Shown here: piece by piece, positions 1 through 5,786 of the stretch
Position numbering within the stretch: the first letter of the stretch is position 1
Layout: every line of letters begins with the position of its first letter
Origin: a virus
Length of the DNA stretch: 37,503 bases
Direction: 5' to 3' (one strand)
IMG/VR virus record: IMGVR_UViG_3300035204_000666
Location: 1-37,503 of that record
Program-made: the position numbers and the translations under genes
Notes under the pieces: model-generated
Database searches by the model: none
Seen by the model: only the letters and a program-made list of their open reading frames with translations
What the model was told of the DNA's origin: nothing

Positions 1-260
1 ACAGCGGCGGCGCTTGCCAGCCTAGAAAGATGCTTCGACTCGATTTCCCCAAGTGTCCCGCTGGTGGTTTCGCTGGTGGCTTGGAGCTTGGCTGTCTCAA
101 CTTGGATAAGCTTCTGTAAATCGGCAAGTATGGATTTATTATTAGGAACCCGCTTCGCGGCGGCGATAGTGGAGGACGCAATGCGGCGTCGAGTTTTGTC
201 AATGTTGGTGGTGTCAATTGGTTGTAACCCTGAATTAGGGCCAAAGTGTTTTCTTGCCAT
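1..260 (-). CDS. Unknown phage protein, N-terminal part only (cut by window edge)
   Basis: The gene reads leftward off the window, so only about 86 N-terminal residues are visible, beginning MARKHFGPNSGLQPID. The ATG at 258-260 follows a modest purine-rich site, and a sigma70-like promoter lies just upstream (282-310). The visible part is basic and then helical (about residues 20-85, Lys/Arg/Glu/Ala rich), which suits a small DNA-binding or packaging-accessory protein. A small terminase-like role is possible but no diagnostic motif is visible. It is separated from the four-gene operon to its right by a strong terminator, so it has its own promoter. Confidence 0.75.
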   Translation of the reverse strand, partial: MARKHFGPNSGLQPIDTTNIDKTRRRIASSTIAAAKRVPNNKSILADLQKLIQVETAKLQATSETTSGTLGEIESKHLSRLASAAA

Positions 261-281
261 GTGCTGCCTTGCCTCAAAACC

Positions 282-310
282 ACTCTACAGAAACAAGCGC
301 CCCCAGTCAA
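282..310 (-). promoter_or_regulatory. Sigma70-like promoter for the left-edge gene
   Basis: On the minus strand a TTGACT -35 box (305-310) and a TAGAGT -10 box (282-287) are separated by 17 bp. The start codon of the left-edge gene lies about 20 bp downstream. The promoter follows a terminator, as expected for a new transcription unit. Confidence 0.55.
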
Positions 311-320
311 GAAAAGTCCA

Positions 321-353
321 AAAGAAGGCCCAGTGATTAACCGGGCCTTCTTT
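321..353. terminator. Bidirectional intrinsic terminator
   Basis: A perfect 11-bp inverted repeat (AAAGAAGGCCC at 321-331, GGGCCTTCTTT at 343-353) encloses an 11-nt loop. Arms rich in A on one side and T on the other give a short U-tract in either direction. It lies just after the stop codon of the leftward 86-aa gene and so ends that operon. Confidence 0.8.
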
Positions 354-366
354 CGTTGTTGTTGTC

Positions 367-627
367 CTAAGCTAGTCCAGCCCTCATTTCCTGCCTAGCT
401 TGGCGCATCTCTTTTGCCATTTTAACCAACTCCTGCAACTGCAACAGGATTGCAGCGCGATTGCCTTTGCAGCCATAATTGAGCTTGGCAAGTTTGGCGG
501 CGCTTGGGCCTCGTCCTATCATCCCCATAGACTCAAGAAACACCGCACGCTCTAATGAAATTAACTTATATAAGTCAATATCCGCCTTGTCGGTTATCGC
601 ATAATCTTGCGTTGTTGCGTCACTCAT
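367..627 (-). CDS. Unknown 86-aa phage protein
   Basis: Last gene of the leftward four-gene operon; its ATG overlaps the stop codon of the upstream gene (ATGA). The product is helical throughout. The N-terminal half is acidic and the C-terminal quarter is basic and amphipathic (ending KEMRQARQEMRAGLA). No known family is recognised. The overlap indicates translation coupled to the 96-aa gene, and the operon is read from the control region at 1363-1390, so early expression is likely. Confidence 0.7.
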   Translation of the reverse strand: MSDATTQDYAITDKADIDLYKLISLERAVFLESMGMIGRGPSAAKLAKLNYGCKGNRAAILLQLQELVKMAKEMRQARQEMRAGLA

Positions 628-914
628 TTGTACCGTACCCTTTCCCCAGCTTTCCGGTTGTCCCTGTGCAGAATTGCAGCGGGTTCCGGAATATCCACCG
701 CCTCAGATAAGGCCTTATCACAATCTGAAAGAATCCACATCATGGCGAACCAGATATCGTGACAAAGCCTGTGCGCCTTAATACCCGCCTTCCCCCTTAT
801 TGCTTTGGCATCATCCAGAGATTGATACACTATATCCCAATTTCTCTCAATCTCTTCCTGTGTCATATTGTGGAACTGCCCCGATAACGTTTGGTAGTTT
901 TTCTTGATTTTCAT
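624..914 (-). CDS. Unknown 96-aa phage protein
   Basis: I placed the start at the ATG at 912-914 (MKIKKNYQTL), because AGGTGG lies six bases before it and the preceding gene ends there by ATGA overlap; a longer in-frame extension upstream lacks such support. The product is mostly helical, with the stretch HRLCHDIWFAMMWILSDC in the middle that is hydrophobic but interrupted by charges, so probably not a membrane span. It ends in a basic tail. No family recognised. Confidence 0.7.
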   Translation of the reverse strand: MKIKKNYQTLSGQFHNMTQEEIERNWDIVYQSLDDAKAIRGKAGIKAHRLCHDIWFAMMWILSDCDKALSEAVDIPEPAAILHRDNRKAGERVRYK

Positions 915-1090
915 GATGCACCACCTTTGCCTAAGTCTACACGCCAACCAGCTTTTTCGAGATAGACTCCGATGTCGGAGCCTCCACCGTAGACATAGTT
1001 TGCAGCGTCTAGCGCCTTGTCTGTCCTAGCTTTTTCGGCTTGCGCCTTCCTGATTTTTACTAGTGTGTCAGCTTCGTATTTAGTTAACAT
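911..1090 (-). CDS. Unknown 59-aa phage protein
   Basis: Short gene starting MLTKYEADTLVKIRKAQAEK and ending LGKGGAS. It overlaps the upstream zinc-site gene by 11 bp and the downstream 96-aa gene by an ATGA junction, so it fills the operon without a gap. The N-terminal half is a charged helix; the C-terminal half is Gly-rich with a YVYGGGSDIGVY segment. Function unknown; the unbroken overlaps are the main support that it is real. Confidence 0.65.
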   Translation of the reverse strand: MLTKYEADTLVKIRKAQAEKARTDKALDAANYVYGGGSDIGVYLEKAGWRVDLGKGGAS

Positions 1091-1322
1091 TACTGGCCCC
1101 CTCTTCTGCGTGCATTTCGATTAACTGGGCTCTACTGGCCAGAATTTCAGGGCCACACTCGCCACAATACAAACCGTTAGTGGGAGATACTCCCAACGTT
1201 GGCACGCCGTCTATTTCGCACACTCTCTCTACTCTCATAGGGGCAATGCTCATCATGTCCCTGTCGTCGCAGAGCGTACCACAAAGGTCGCACTCTTCAT
1301 TTAATGTTGATACTGTATTCAT
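1080..1322 (-). CDS. Small protein with paired-cysteine (zinc ribbon-like) sites
   Basis: First gene of the leftward early operon, 80 aa, preceded by AAGGA before its ATG. It contains CDLC (Cys11, Cys14, with Cys18 close by) and CGEC (Cys53, Cys56), the spacing of a small zinc ribbon, and an acidic C-terminus. Such phage proteins are often DNA-binding or host-protein-binding factors, but nothing here gives a specific target. Being first after the divergent control region, it is a candidate early regulator. Zinc binding is inferred from the Cys pairs only. Confidence 0.7.
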   Translation of the reverse strand: MNTVSTLNEECDLCGTLCDDRDMMSIAPMRVERVCEIDGVPTLGVSPTNGLYCGECGPEILASRAQLIEMHAEEGASNVN

Positions 1323-1362
1323 TTTTTTTCCTTTTTTGTTTAGCCGTTATTGGCTTGACTTA

Positions 1363-1390
1363 TTCATACCACCACCAGCAGCACAGTCAA
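1363..1390 (-). promoter_or_regulatory. Leftward early promoter
   Basis: On the minus strand TTGACT (1385-1390) and TATGAA (1363-1368) are separated by 16 bp, upstream of the 80-aa gene. It diverges from the rightward promoter at 1803-1832, with the repeat region between them. Confidence 0.5.
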
Positions 1391-1450
1391 TACCATACGC
1401 CGACAAAGTGCGTTTTTTTTTCACCAAAAGTACTTTTACCCATTTAGCCA

Positions 1451-1474
1451 TATGTTGCCATATGTTGCCATATG
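1451..1474. repeat. Short TATGTTGCCA direct repeats
   Basis: Two adjacent copies of TATGTTGCCA (1451-1470) followed by a partial copy, at the left border of the palindromic repeat array. They may be a binding site for a second factor in the same control region. Confidence 0.6.
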
Positions 1475-1485
1475 CGTCAATACTC

Positions 1486-1661
1486 TGGCGTCAAAATCCT
1501 GGCGCGTCAATTCTATGACTGTCAAAATCCTGGCATGCCAAAGTTTTGACGTGTCAATATCTTGACGTGTCAATTATTTGACTGTCAACATTCTGACGTG
1601 TCAGTTTTTTGACTGACGTAATTCTGACGCGTCAATATTCTGACATGTCAATATTCTGACG
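1486..1661. repeat. Array of 12 palindromic iterons (consensus TGACRYGTCA), candidate origin or operator
   Basis: Elements begin at 1486, 1500, 1516, 1531, 1547, 1563, 1579, 1594, 1610, 1625, 1641 and 1657, a mean spacing of about 15.6 bp. The full element is TGACRYGTCA with an AT-rich spacer such as AATATTC. Variants are TGACTGTCA (1516, 1579), half sites (1610, 1657), and TGGCATGCCA (1531-1540), where both arms changed together so the palindrome is kept. This implies a symmetric protein dimer binding a row of sites. The divergent early promoters flank it, which fits a replication origin or a multi-site repressor region. Confidence 0.85.
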
Positions 1662-1695
1662 CTGCTACTCCAAAGCCAGCCAAGCACCTGTAATG

Positions 1696-1775
1696 TAAAG
1701 TAAAGTAAAGTAAAGTACATTAAAGTAAAGTACATTAAAGTAAAGTAAAGTACATTAAAGTAAAGTAAAGTACAT
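1696..1775. repeat. Pentamer array (TAAAG/TACAT), AT-rich, possible unwinding element
   Basis: Sixteen pentamers in perfect 5-bp register: TAAAG blocks of 4, 2, 3 and 3 copies, each closed by TACAT. The stretch is AT-rich and lies between the palindromic iterons and the rightward early promoter. An AT-rich repeat beside iterons is the usual layout of a replication origin (binding sites plus DNA unwinding element). It could instead be only an upstream element of the promoter. Confidence 0.8.
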
Positions 1776-1802
1776 TTATTTTTGCCAAACGGTAAATAAG
1801 AC

Positions 1803-1832
1803 TTGACAGGTTTCTGCTCACTGTAGTATATA
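1803..1832 (+). promoter_or_regulatory. Main rightward early promoter
   Basis: Consensus TTGACA (1803-1808), an 18-bp spacer, and TATATA (1827-1832), followed closely by the first early gene with a GGAGG site at 1842-1846. The -10 context TGTAGTATATAACT is repeated exactly at the promoter at 36635-36664, which also has TTGACA at the same distance. Confidence 0.75.
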
Positions 1833-1851
1833 ACTGTATATGGAGGTAGGA

Positions 1852-2022
1852 ATGGAAAATAAAAGTAAAGCAGTTAAGGAAGCACTGGACATTTTGGACG
1901 GTGAAATCGAAAGCAGCGTGGCCGATAGAATTGCAGCGTGTGAACTACTCTATAAAATGGGGGCACACTTCTGGCTGGAGGGCCGATATGGCCGCACTAT
2001 GCAAATGTATGGTGTACTATAA
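1852..2022 (+). CDS. Unknown 56-aa early protein
   Basis: First rightward early gene. I start it at the ATG at 1852 (MENKSKAVKEALDILDG), five bases after GGAGG; an in-frame ATG at 1840 lies before that site. The product is acidic and then amphipathic-helical. Its position directly after the strongest early promoter suggests a high-level immediate-early protein, a slot where phages often carry small host-takeover proteins, but no motif shows what it does. Confidence 0.65.
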   Translation: MENKSKAVKEALDILDGEIESSVADRIAACELLYKMGAHFWLEGRYGRTMQMYGVL

Positions 2023-2075
2023 TGAGTGAAGAAACCGAAAGCCGAAAATGGCCACATTTAACGGGGGAAAAATGA
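2022..2075 (+). CDS. Possible 17-aa coupling ORF
   Basis: A 17-codon ORF (MSEETESRKWPHLTGEK) is joined by TAATG to the gene before it and by ATGA to the gene after it. It has no clear ribosome-binding site of its own, so if translated it would be by re-initiation and may only serve to keep ribosomes moving between its neighbours. It could equally be chance. Confidence 0.25.
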   Translation: MSEETESRKWPHLTGEK

Positions 2076-2332
2076 AACTTATAAAGCACAATGCAAATGC
2101 CTCAACCCTAGTAACGGGGGGCCGGGAATATCACTTTTCTTATGAAACGGTTGTGGGTATAACCATAAGAAATGGCGATGGGCCGCACGTAAAGTACAAG
2201 CTACAGCCACCTGCGGGTAAAGAAAAGTGGAGCCGTACCACTATGAAACATATGCGTACATATTTTGAGCTTGATAAAGCTGAAGAGATAAGTTTTGACG
2301 CCGGAGGGTTGACACATGGTGCATTTGTATAG
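2072..2332 (+). CDS. Unknown 86-aa early protein
   Basis: Starts MKLIKHNANASTLVTGG at 2072; GGGGGAAAA just upstream supports this start over an in-frame ATG at 2048. The sequence alternates short beta-like segments (YHFSYETVVGITIRNG, HVKYKLQPPAG) and has basic residues in the middle and an acidic end, so a small beta-rich domain that could bind nucleic acid. No family recognised. Second or third cistron of the early operon. Confidence 0.65.
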   Translation: MKLIKHNANASTLVTGGREYHFSYETVVGITIRNGDGPHVKYKLQPPAGKEKWSRTTMKHMRTYFELDKAEEISFDAGGLTHGAFV

Positions 2333-2396
2333 ATTAAATGGGCGCATAGCCCAAGGCTGGCGTGGGGTTATCCTTTTCCCCCTCGCTGGCCACTAA
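2316..2396 (+). CDS. Possible 26-aa leader peptide or microprotein
   Basis: MVHLYRLNGRIAQGWRGVIL plus six more residues. It begins inside the end of the 86-aa gene in another frame. Its ATG is seven bases after GGAGGG (2303-2308), one of the best ribosome-binding sites in the early arm, which is the main reason to list it. It precedes a hairpin-rich stretch and could be a leader ORF for it. Confidence 0.4.
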   Translation: MVHLYRLNGRIAQGWRGVILFPLAGH

Positions 2397-2690
2397 TTCG
2401 ATTTAAAGGGGTTGGCGGTTAGCTACTGCCAACGGGGTGGCTGAATGACGGGGTGATAGCCGTTAAAGCAATCTTACTCGGAGGGGAACGCCAATTGGTG
2501 CAGCCAACGAGGAAATGGCCGGAGGTTATAGGCGAAAGCTGTTGAATCCACTGGCTGATGTATTAAGACAAGCGCTTGCCGACTTACTATCAACGGGCGT
2601 GCAGCGTGACTATACGTTGCTGTTTTAATTGCGGGTAATAAAGTAAATCCCGCCCCCTTTACCCTTATTTTTAACTATTGGAGGTATAAA
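2397..2690 (+). other. Gene-poor stretch with hairpins, possible structured leader RNA
   Basis: No ORF over 40 codons. At 2411-2433 a 9-bp stem (GTTGGCGGT with ACTGCCAAC, one G-U pair) closes a 5-nt loop. At 2631-2653 GCGGG and CCCGC enclose 12 nt and are followed by a pyrimidine tract, a weak terminator or attenuator. Other short complementary pairs (GGCT/AGCC at 2450-2460, TTGG/CCAA near 2494-2506) lie between. The stretch sits in the early transcript just before the 88-aa gene. It holds either a structured RNA or the small ORF at 2515-2628. Confidence 0.4.
2515..2628 (+). CDS. Possible 37-aa small protein
   Basis: ORF starting MAGGYRRKLLNPLADVLRQA and continuing to TLLF. It could form one amphipathic helix. 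GAGG lies only two to three bases before the ATG, shorter than usual. It fills part of the otherwise empty 2397-2690 stretch, but the hairpins there are an alternative explanation for the conserved look. Confidence 0.3.
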   Translation: MAGGYRRKLLNPLADVLRQALADLLSTGVQRDYTLLF

Positions 2691-2957
2691 ATGGCTAGTA
2701 TTATAAGAGATGGGAAAGTAAGCATAAGCAACACCCCCATAGACGATTATATTCGTTTGGCGGTATCTTCTGCTGAGTATAGGGCAGACTCAAGCTATTC
2801 TGAAGCGGATATTGAGTATGCCTACTGCAACGTAATGAGGGAACTCAATAAAGTGTGCGGCTGTAAAATGAGTAGACTTGAGAGAATGATTCTTGAGCAG
2901 TACAAAAATTTCATGGATGAATTGATACCTGATTATGAAGAAATTGCTGATAGCTAA
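2691..2957 (+). CDS. Unknown 88-aa acidic early protein
   Basis: Starts at ATG 2691 with GGAGGT seven bases upstream. The product (MASIIRDGKVSISNTPIDDY...) is helical and acidic, with YSEADIEYAYCNVMRELNKV forming a clear helix and an acidic end (DYEEIADS). The next gene begins inside its 3' end in another frame. No family recognised. Confidence 0.65.
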   Translation: MASIIRDGKVSISNTPIDDYIRLAVSSAEYRADSSYSEADIEYAYCNVMRELNKVCGCKMSRLERMILEQYKNFMDELIPDYEEIADS

Positions 2958-3324
2958 AATATTATTTACTCTGGGTTGCGGCACACCATTCTTTAGTGTC
3001 GCCCCCGAAGTAATGTGCGACGAGCATTGCTGGCATATCCGCGATTGCGCCGACGAAAATTCTGATGTCGTAAAAATTGATAGCCAACTTCCTGTTGGAG
3101 AATGTGTGCCTGATTGCATGGCCCGCTGGGATAACAGTGAAGTTGCATCGGCTTATAACAGGCATCGACGTACTTCTAAGTACGATTCTGAACTGCAGCG
3201 CGGTGTAAATGGCTGCGAATATGTAGAGTATTTCAGTGCCAGATTCGGTGAAACTGTTGAATGTAAAGGGGAAATTACGGCAGTCGTCAGGGACGGGGAG
3301 TTCTTTGACTGCTATGCACGCTGA
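2935..3324 (+). CDS. Exported cysteine-rich protein
   Basis: 129 aa. The N-terminus (MKKLLIAKILFTLGCGTPFF, then SVA) is a typical Sec signal: two lysines, a hydrophobic core and an Ala-Xaa-Ala-like cleavage site near residue 23. The mature part has eight cysteines (28, 32, 38, 57, 61, 94, 110, 126), an even number compatible with four disulfides, so a periplasmic or surface location is likely. Cys15 is not in a canonical lipobox. It begins 23 bp inside the preceding gene with no strong ribosome site, suggesting coupled translation. An early exported phage protein might act in superinfection exclusion or envelope changes; that is inference. Confidence 0.6.
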   Translation: MKKLLIAKILFTLGCGTPFFSVAPEVMCDEHCWHIRDCADENSDVVKIDSQLPVGECVPDCMARWDNSEVASAYNRHRRTSKYDSELQRGVNGCEYVEYFSARFGETVECKGEITAVVRDGEFFDCYAR

Positions 3325-3335
3325 GTGCTTTTTTT
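3316..3335 (+). terminator. Weak intrinsic terminator
   Basis: GCAC (3316-3319) and GTGC (3325-3328) form a 4-bp stem followed by seven T (3329-3335). The stop codon of the Cys-rich gene is in the loop. The stem is short, so termination is probably partial; a promoter follows directly. Confidence 0.45.
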
Positions 3336-3336
3336 A

Positions 3337-3363
3337 TTGACTTAAGACTTAATAACATATAAA
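3337..3363 (+). promoter_or_regulatory. Candidate second early promoter
   Basis: TTGACT (3337-3342) and TATAAA (3358-3363) with a 15-bp spacer in an AT-rich gap, right after a weak terminator and 18 bp before the gene that opens the recombination block. It may give this block its own expression level. Confidence 0.4.
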
Positions 3364-3380
3364 ACTACAGTGGGGGTAAA

Positions 3381-3566
3381 ATGAGTAAATTATACAGGGC
3401 TATGGATTCAGAAAAACGTGCTTATGAATTAGGCATGGCTATCTCGGATGTAAGCGTTAGTCTTGAGCGGCTGGACGGGCTGCTGAAGAGTTGGGACTCA
3501 GAGAAAATAGATGAGGCTAGGGCCGCACTAGATAAGCTTAGGGCAAGGGTGGAGGAAGCAATATGA
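3381..3566 (+). CDS. Small coiled-coil protein
   Basis: 61 aa, starting MSKLYRAMDSEKRAYELG; GGGGG lies just before the ATG. Nearly all of it is predicted by eye to be a coiled coil (heptad-like LERLDGLLKSW, ALDKLRARVEEAI). Its stop overlaps the start of the nuclease ORF (ATGA), so the two are probably made together. A role as an accessory to the recombination proteins is suggested only by position. Confidence 0.65.
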   Translation: MSKLYRAMDSEKRAYELGMAISDVSVSLERLDGLLKSWDSEKIDEARAALDKLRARVEEAI

Positions 3567-3784
3567 GCCGCGACGACTTTATTCATACTAATTCCTCGTT
3601 GAATACATATCACTCATGCCCCCGTAAATGGAAGCATAAGTACTTGGATTTATACAGAGAATCGGCAAAGTCTTCGCCGCTAATGACGGGTAGCGCCGTA
3701 CATTTGGGGCTGGAAAAATTCTGGACGGGTAACACTCTTGAAGATACCCTAATCATTATGGAAGGGTTTTTTACTGATGAGTAA
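3563..3784 (+). CDS. RecB/Cas4-like Fe-S nuclease, N-terminal fragment (split gene)
   Basis: 73 aa carrying the N-terminal signature of the PD-(D/E)XK RecB/AddB/Cas4 group: SSLNTYHSCPRKWKHKYL, with Cys19 matching the first Fe-S ligand, then GSAVHLGLE, whose His is the usual catalytic or metal residue. The rest of the nuclease (Asp, ExK, three Cys) is in the next ORF, one frame over, overlapping at ATGAGTAA (3777-3784). Neither part alone could hold a complete active site and cluster. See the finding on splitting versus frameshift. Confidence 0.75.
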   Translation: MSRDDFIHTNSSLNTYHSCPRKWKHKYLDLYRESAKSSPLMTGSAVHLGLEKFWTGNTLEDTLIIMEGFFTDE

Positions 3785-4595
3785 CCTCGACTTTTACAGT
3801 ACTGATTCCGGCCTATATGACAGGGCTAGGGCTAGGGCCATGACTGCCGGATACTTTGACAGGTATTCCAAGGACAAGGAAAATTATTTTACCGTATCAG
3901 TAGAGGAAGTCTTCGATATTACCGAAGGTGGCGTCCGATTCGGTGGTAAAATCGATACCCTGCTGCGCCGTAAGAGTGACAACCGCCTCATCCATATGGA
4001 ACACAAGACTAGTGGCTGGGCTAAAGTACTTGACGAGACATCGGACTACTGGACAAACCTATTTATTAACAGGCAGATAGCACTATATAGTTTTGCTATT
4101 GCTAAAAAATATGGAGAAATGCCACTGACAATTTGGGATGTAGTGTACAAGCCACGACTAGATATTTTAGGAAGCAAGGTACGTCAGCGCAAGACTGAAA
4201 CTGAGCTAGAATTTAAGACACGCAGGAGTCTTGGACTAGAATCGCCTGAGGCTTACGAGAATCGCCTGAGAGAAGAGTACAGGGCTAACCCTAAGTACTT
4301 TATTCGCCGCGAGATAAACCTCTTAGATGACGACATACAGGCGCTGGTGGATGAATCACATTTCACTAGCCTAAGAATAAATGCAGTCATGAACTGGAAG
4401 GATGGCTACACCAGAGAAGACATTCAGTGGGCGCGTAATCCGGTGGCCTGTATGAGTAATTGGGGAACCTGTCCGTTCTTGCAGACCTGTAGCGGCTTTG
4501 CATCGCTGGAAAATAATAGTAAATTAGAAAAACTTGAAACACCACACCCTGAATTGGAAGTGGAGAAAGATGAAAAAGATGAGTGGAAACTTTGA
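3777..4595 (+). CDS. RecB/Cas4-like Fe-S nuclease, catalytic and C-terminal part
   Basis: 272 aa. FGGKID (Asp60) and HMEHKTSG (Glu75, Lys77) give the D...ExK core of the PD-(D/E)XK fold, NRQIALYSFA (Gln100) matches the following Q motif, and Cys225, Cys232 and Cys238 (CX6CX5C) match the C-terminal Fe-S cysteines, whose fourth ligand is in the preceding ORF. Family members are exonucleases that process DNA ends for recombination. Adjacent genes encode a Sak4-like ATPase and an SSB, so a phage single-strand-annealing pathway is likely. After about residue 240 comes an acidic Lys/Glu-rich tail. The frame is +1 relative to the N-terminal ORF. Confidence 0.8.
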   Translation: MSNLDFYSTDSGLYDRARARAMTAGYFDRYSKDKENYFTVSVEEVFDITEGGVRFGGKIDTLLRRKSDNRLIHMEHKTSGWAKVLDETSDYWTNLFINRQIALYSFAIAKKYGEMPLTIWDVVYKPRLDILGSKVRQRKTETELEFKTRRSLGLESPEAYENRLREEYRANPKYFIRREINLLDDDIQALVDESHFTSLRINAVMNWKDGYTREDIQWARNPVACMSNWGTCPFLQTCSGFASLENNSKLEKLETPHPELEVEKDEKDEWKL

Positions 4596-5361
4596 GTTAA
4601 GCCCTGCCGTACAGGAAAGGCCACGGCCACGCATAGCCATTTATGGGCCACCGGGTGAAGGTAAAACCTCCTTCGCCGCTGGCGCTGGTGAGAAGGTGGT
4701 ATTTCTGGCCACTGAGGACGGACAGTCAGGCATGCCAGACATCGTAAGGTTGCCCAACAAGGGTGTACTTGGAAGCACCGATGAGTTGGGTAGCGCCCTT
4801 AATACTCTGGAAACCAATGAACACAACTTCAAGTGGTTGGCTATCGATACCATCGGTGGCATTGAAGCCCTCTTAGCTGAACACGTATGCCGCACACAAT
4901 TCGATGGCAAGTGGAATGCAACCAAAGGTGGTGGTGATTGTTACAACTCTTATGGCAAGGGTGTACGTGCTACTGCCATGCTTATGAAGAAGTTTCTTGG
5001 GCGGCTGGATACGCTGAGAAATAAGAAAGATATGGGTATTATCCTGCTGGCACATCAGGGCATTCATAAATCAGCCAGTATGCTGGGGGAAGACTACTTT
5101 AAATTTGCCCCCGAAATGGACAAGAACTCATGGCACGTAGTTTGCGCGTGGACTGATATTGTTGGGCACGCCATGCGTCCGGTTACAACTATGCAAAGAC
5201 TTGGCGAGAAGTCGAAGGTACTTAGCACTGAGGCTGAACGCCGTATTTATTTCAGCGGTGGGGCTGGCAGAGATGCTAAGTGTCGCGCTGGTTATAGTAT
5301 GCCTGAAAGCATACCACTAAATTGGGATTCCTTTACGGGGGCCCTCAACATTAAGGAGTAA
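4570..5361 (+). CDS. Sak4-like P-loop ATPase (phage recombinase, AAA_24-like)
   Basis: 263 aa from ATG 4570, which has GGAG five bases upstream; a longer in-frame start at 4534 lies deep in the previous gene. Walker A is GPPGEGKT (residues 26-33); Walker B is in FKWLAIDTIGGIE (about 87-99, Asp93); GIILLAHQ later fits the sensor strand of RecA-like proteins. This is the pattern of phage nucleotide-binding proteins of the Sak4 type, ATP-dependent annealing or strand-exchange proteins that act with SSB. It sits between the RecB-like nuclease and the SSB gene, which supports the call. Confidence 0.8.
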   Translation: MKKMSGNFELSPAVQERPRPRIAIYGPPGEGKTSFAAGAGEKVVFLATEDGQSGMPDIVRLPNKGVLGSTDELGSALNTLETNEHNFKWLAIDTIGGIEALLAEHVCRTQFDGKWNATKGGGDCYNSYGKGVRATAMLMKKFLGRLDTLRNKKDMGIILLAHQGIHKSASMLGEDYFKFAPEMDKNSWHVVCAWTDIVGHAMRPVTTMQRLGEKSKVLSTEAERRIYFSGGAGRDAKCRAGYSMPESIPLNWDSFTGALNIKE

Positions 5362-5363
5362 AA

Positions 5364-5771
5364 ATGTTGGATTATGGACAGGCTGGTGACTTCAAAAAAA
5401 GTGAAGTTGGCGGCATCAAAATTGAACCCGGCAACTACAAGTTTAATATTGTAGACGCCAGCGAAACAACCAGCAAGCGAGGGCATACGGCACTGGCTAT
5501 TAAGATGGAGGTTTATGTAGAGGGTGAGGGCGGTACAACTCCAGTCAATGTAAATGATTGGGTGTACTTCACAGAAGCATCGGGCTGGAGACTCAAGCAA
5601 TTTCTCCTTGGTTTAGATAGGTTAGAAGCGCCACCTACCGAAGCCACGGAGTACATTGGACTTGGCGGCACTGGCAAATTTGTCATTGGCGACTCAGGTT
5701 TCCTTGAAATTGGCTCATACCTTACCGCTGGTAATGGTGTGGCTATATCTGATAATAGCGTACCGTTCTAG
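5364..5771 (+). CDS. Single-stranded DNA-binding protein, DUF669-like
   Basis: 135 aa starting MLDYGQAGDFKKSEVGG, two bases after the ATPase gene, with AAGGAG before it. The body is beta-rich (GNYKFNIVDASETTSKRG, ALAIKMEVYVEGE), as in DUF669 phage proteins, and it ends SDNSVPF. A short C-terminal tail ending Pro-Phe is typical of SSB proteins, where it recruits partners, though here it is only weakly acidic. Sak4-type proteins usually travel with such an SSB. No cysteines and no zinc site. Confidence 0.75.
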   Translation: MLDYGQAGDFKKSEVGGIKIEPGNYKFNIVDASETTSKRGHTALAIKMEVYVEGEGGTTPVNVNDWVYFTEASGWRLKQFLLGLDRLEAPPTEATEYIGLGGTGKFVIGDSGFLEIGSYLTAGNGVAISDNSVPF

Positions 5772-5786
5772 TACGCAATACTTTCT

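Noticed and set aside
64-336. Plus-strand 90-aa ORF at the left edge
   Set aside because: It is antisense to the better-supported leftward gene (good promoter, ATG and helical product) and runs through the terminator.
1486-1661. CRISPR-like array
   Set aside because: Units are about 10-bp palindromes with a spacing of 14-16 bp and AT-rich, similar spacers; CRISPR repeats and unique spacers are longer, and no cas genes occur apart from the RecB/Cas4-like nuclease, which fits a phage recombination set better.
2560-2590. tRNA-like T-loop (GTTGAATCC)
   Set aside because: No matching stems or cloverleaf around it; no tRNA gene was found in the window.
2631-2653. Possible group I intron P/Q pairing (ATTGCGGG with AATCCCGC)
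   Set aside because: The arms are only 12 nt apart, leaving no room for P5, and no R/S elements or interrupted gene were seen.
3563-4595. Cas4 of a CRISPR system
   Set aside because: Motifs fit the wider RecB/AddB/Cas4 group, but the neighbours are a Sak4-like ATPase and an SSB, not Cas1 or Cas2.
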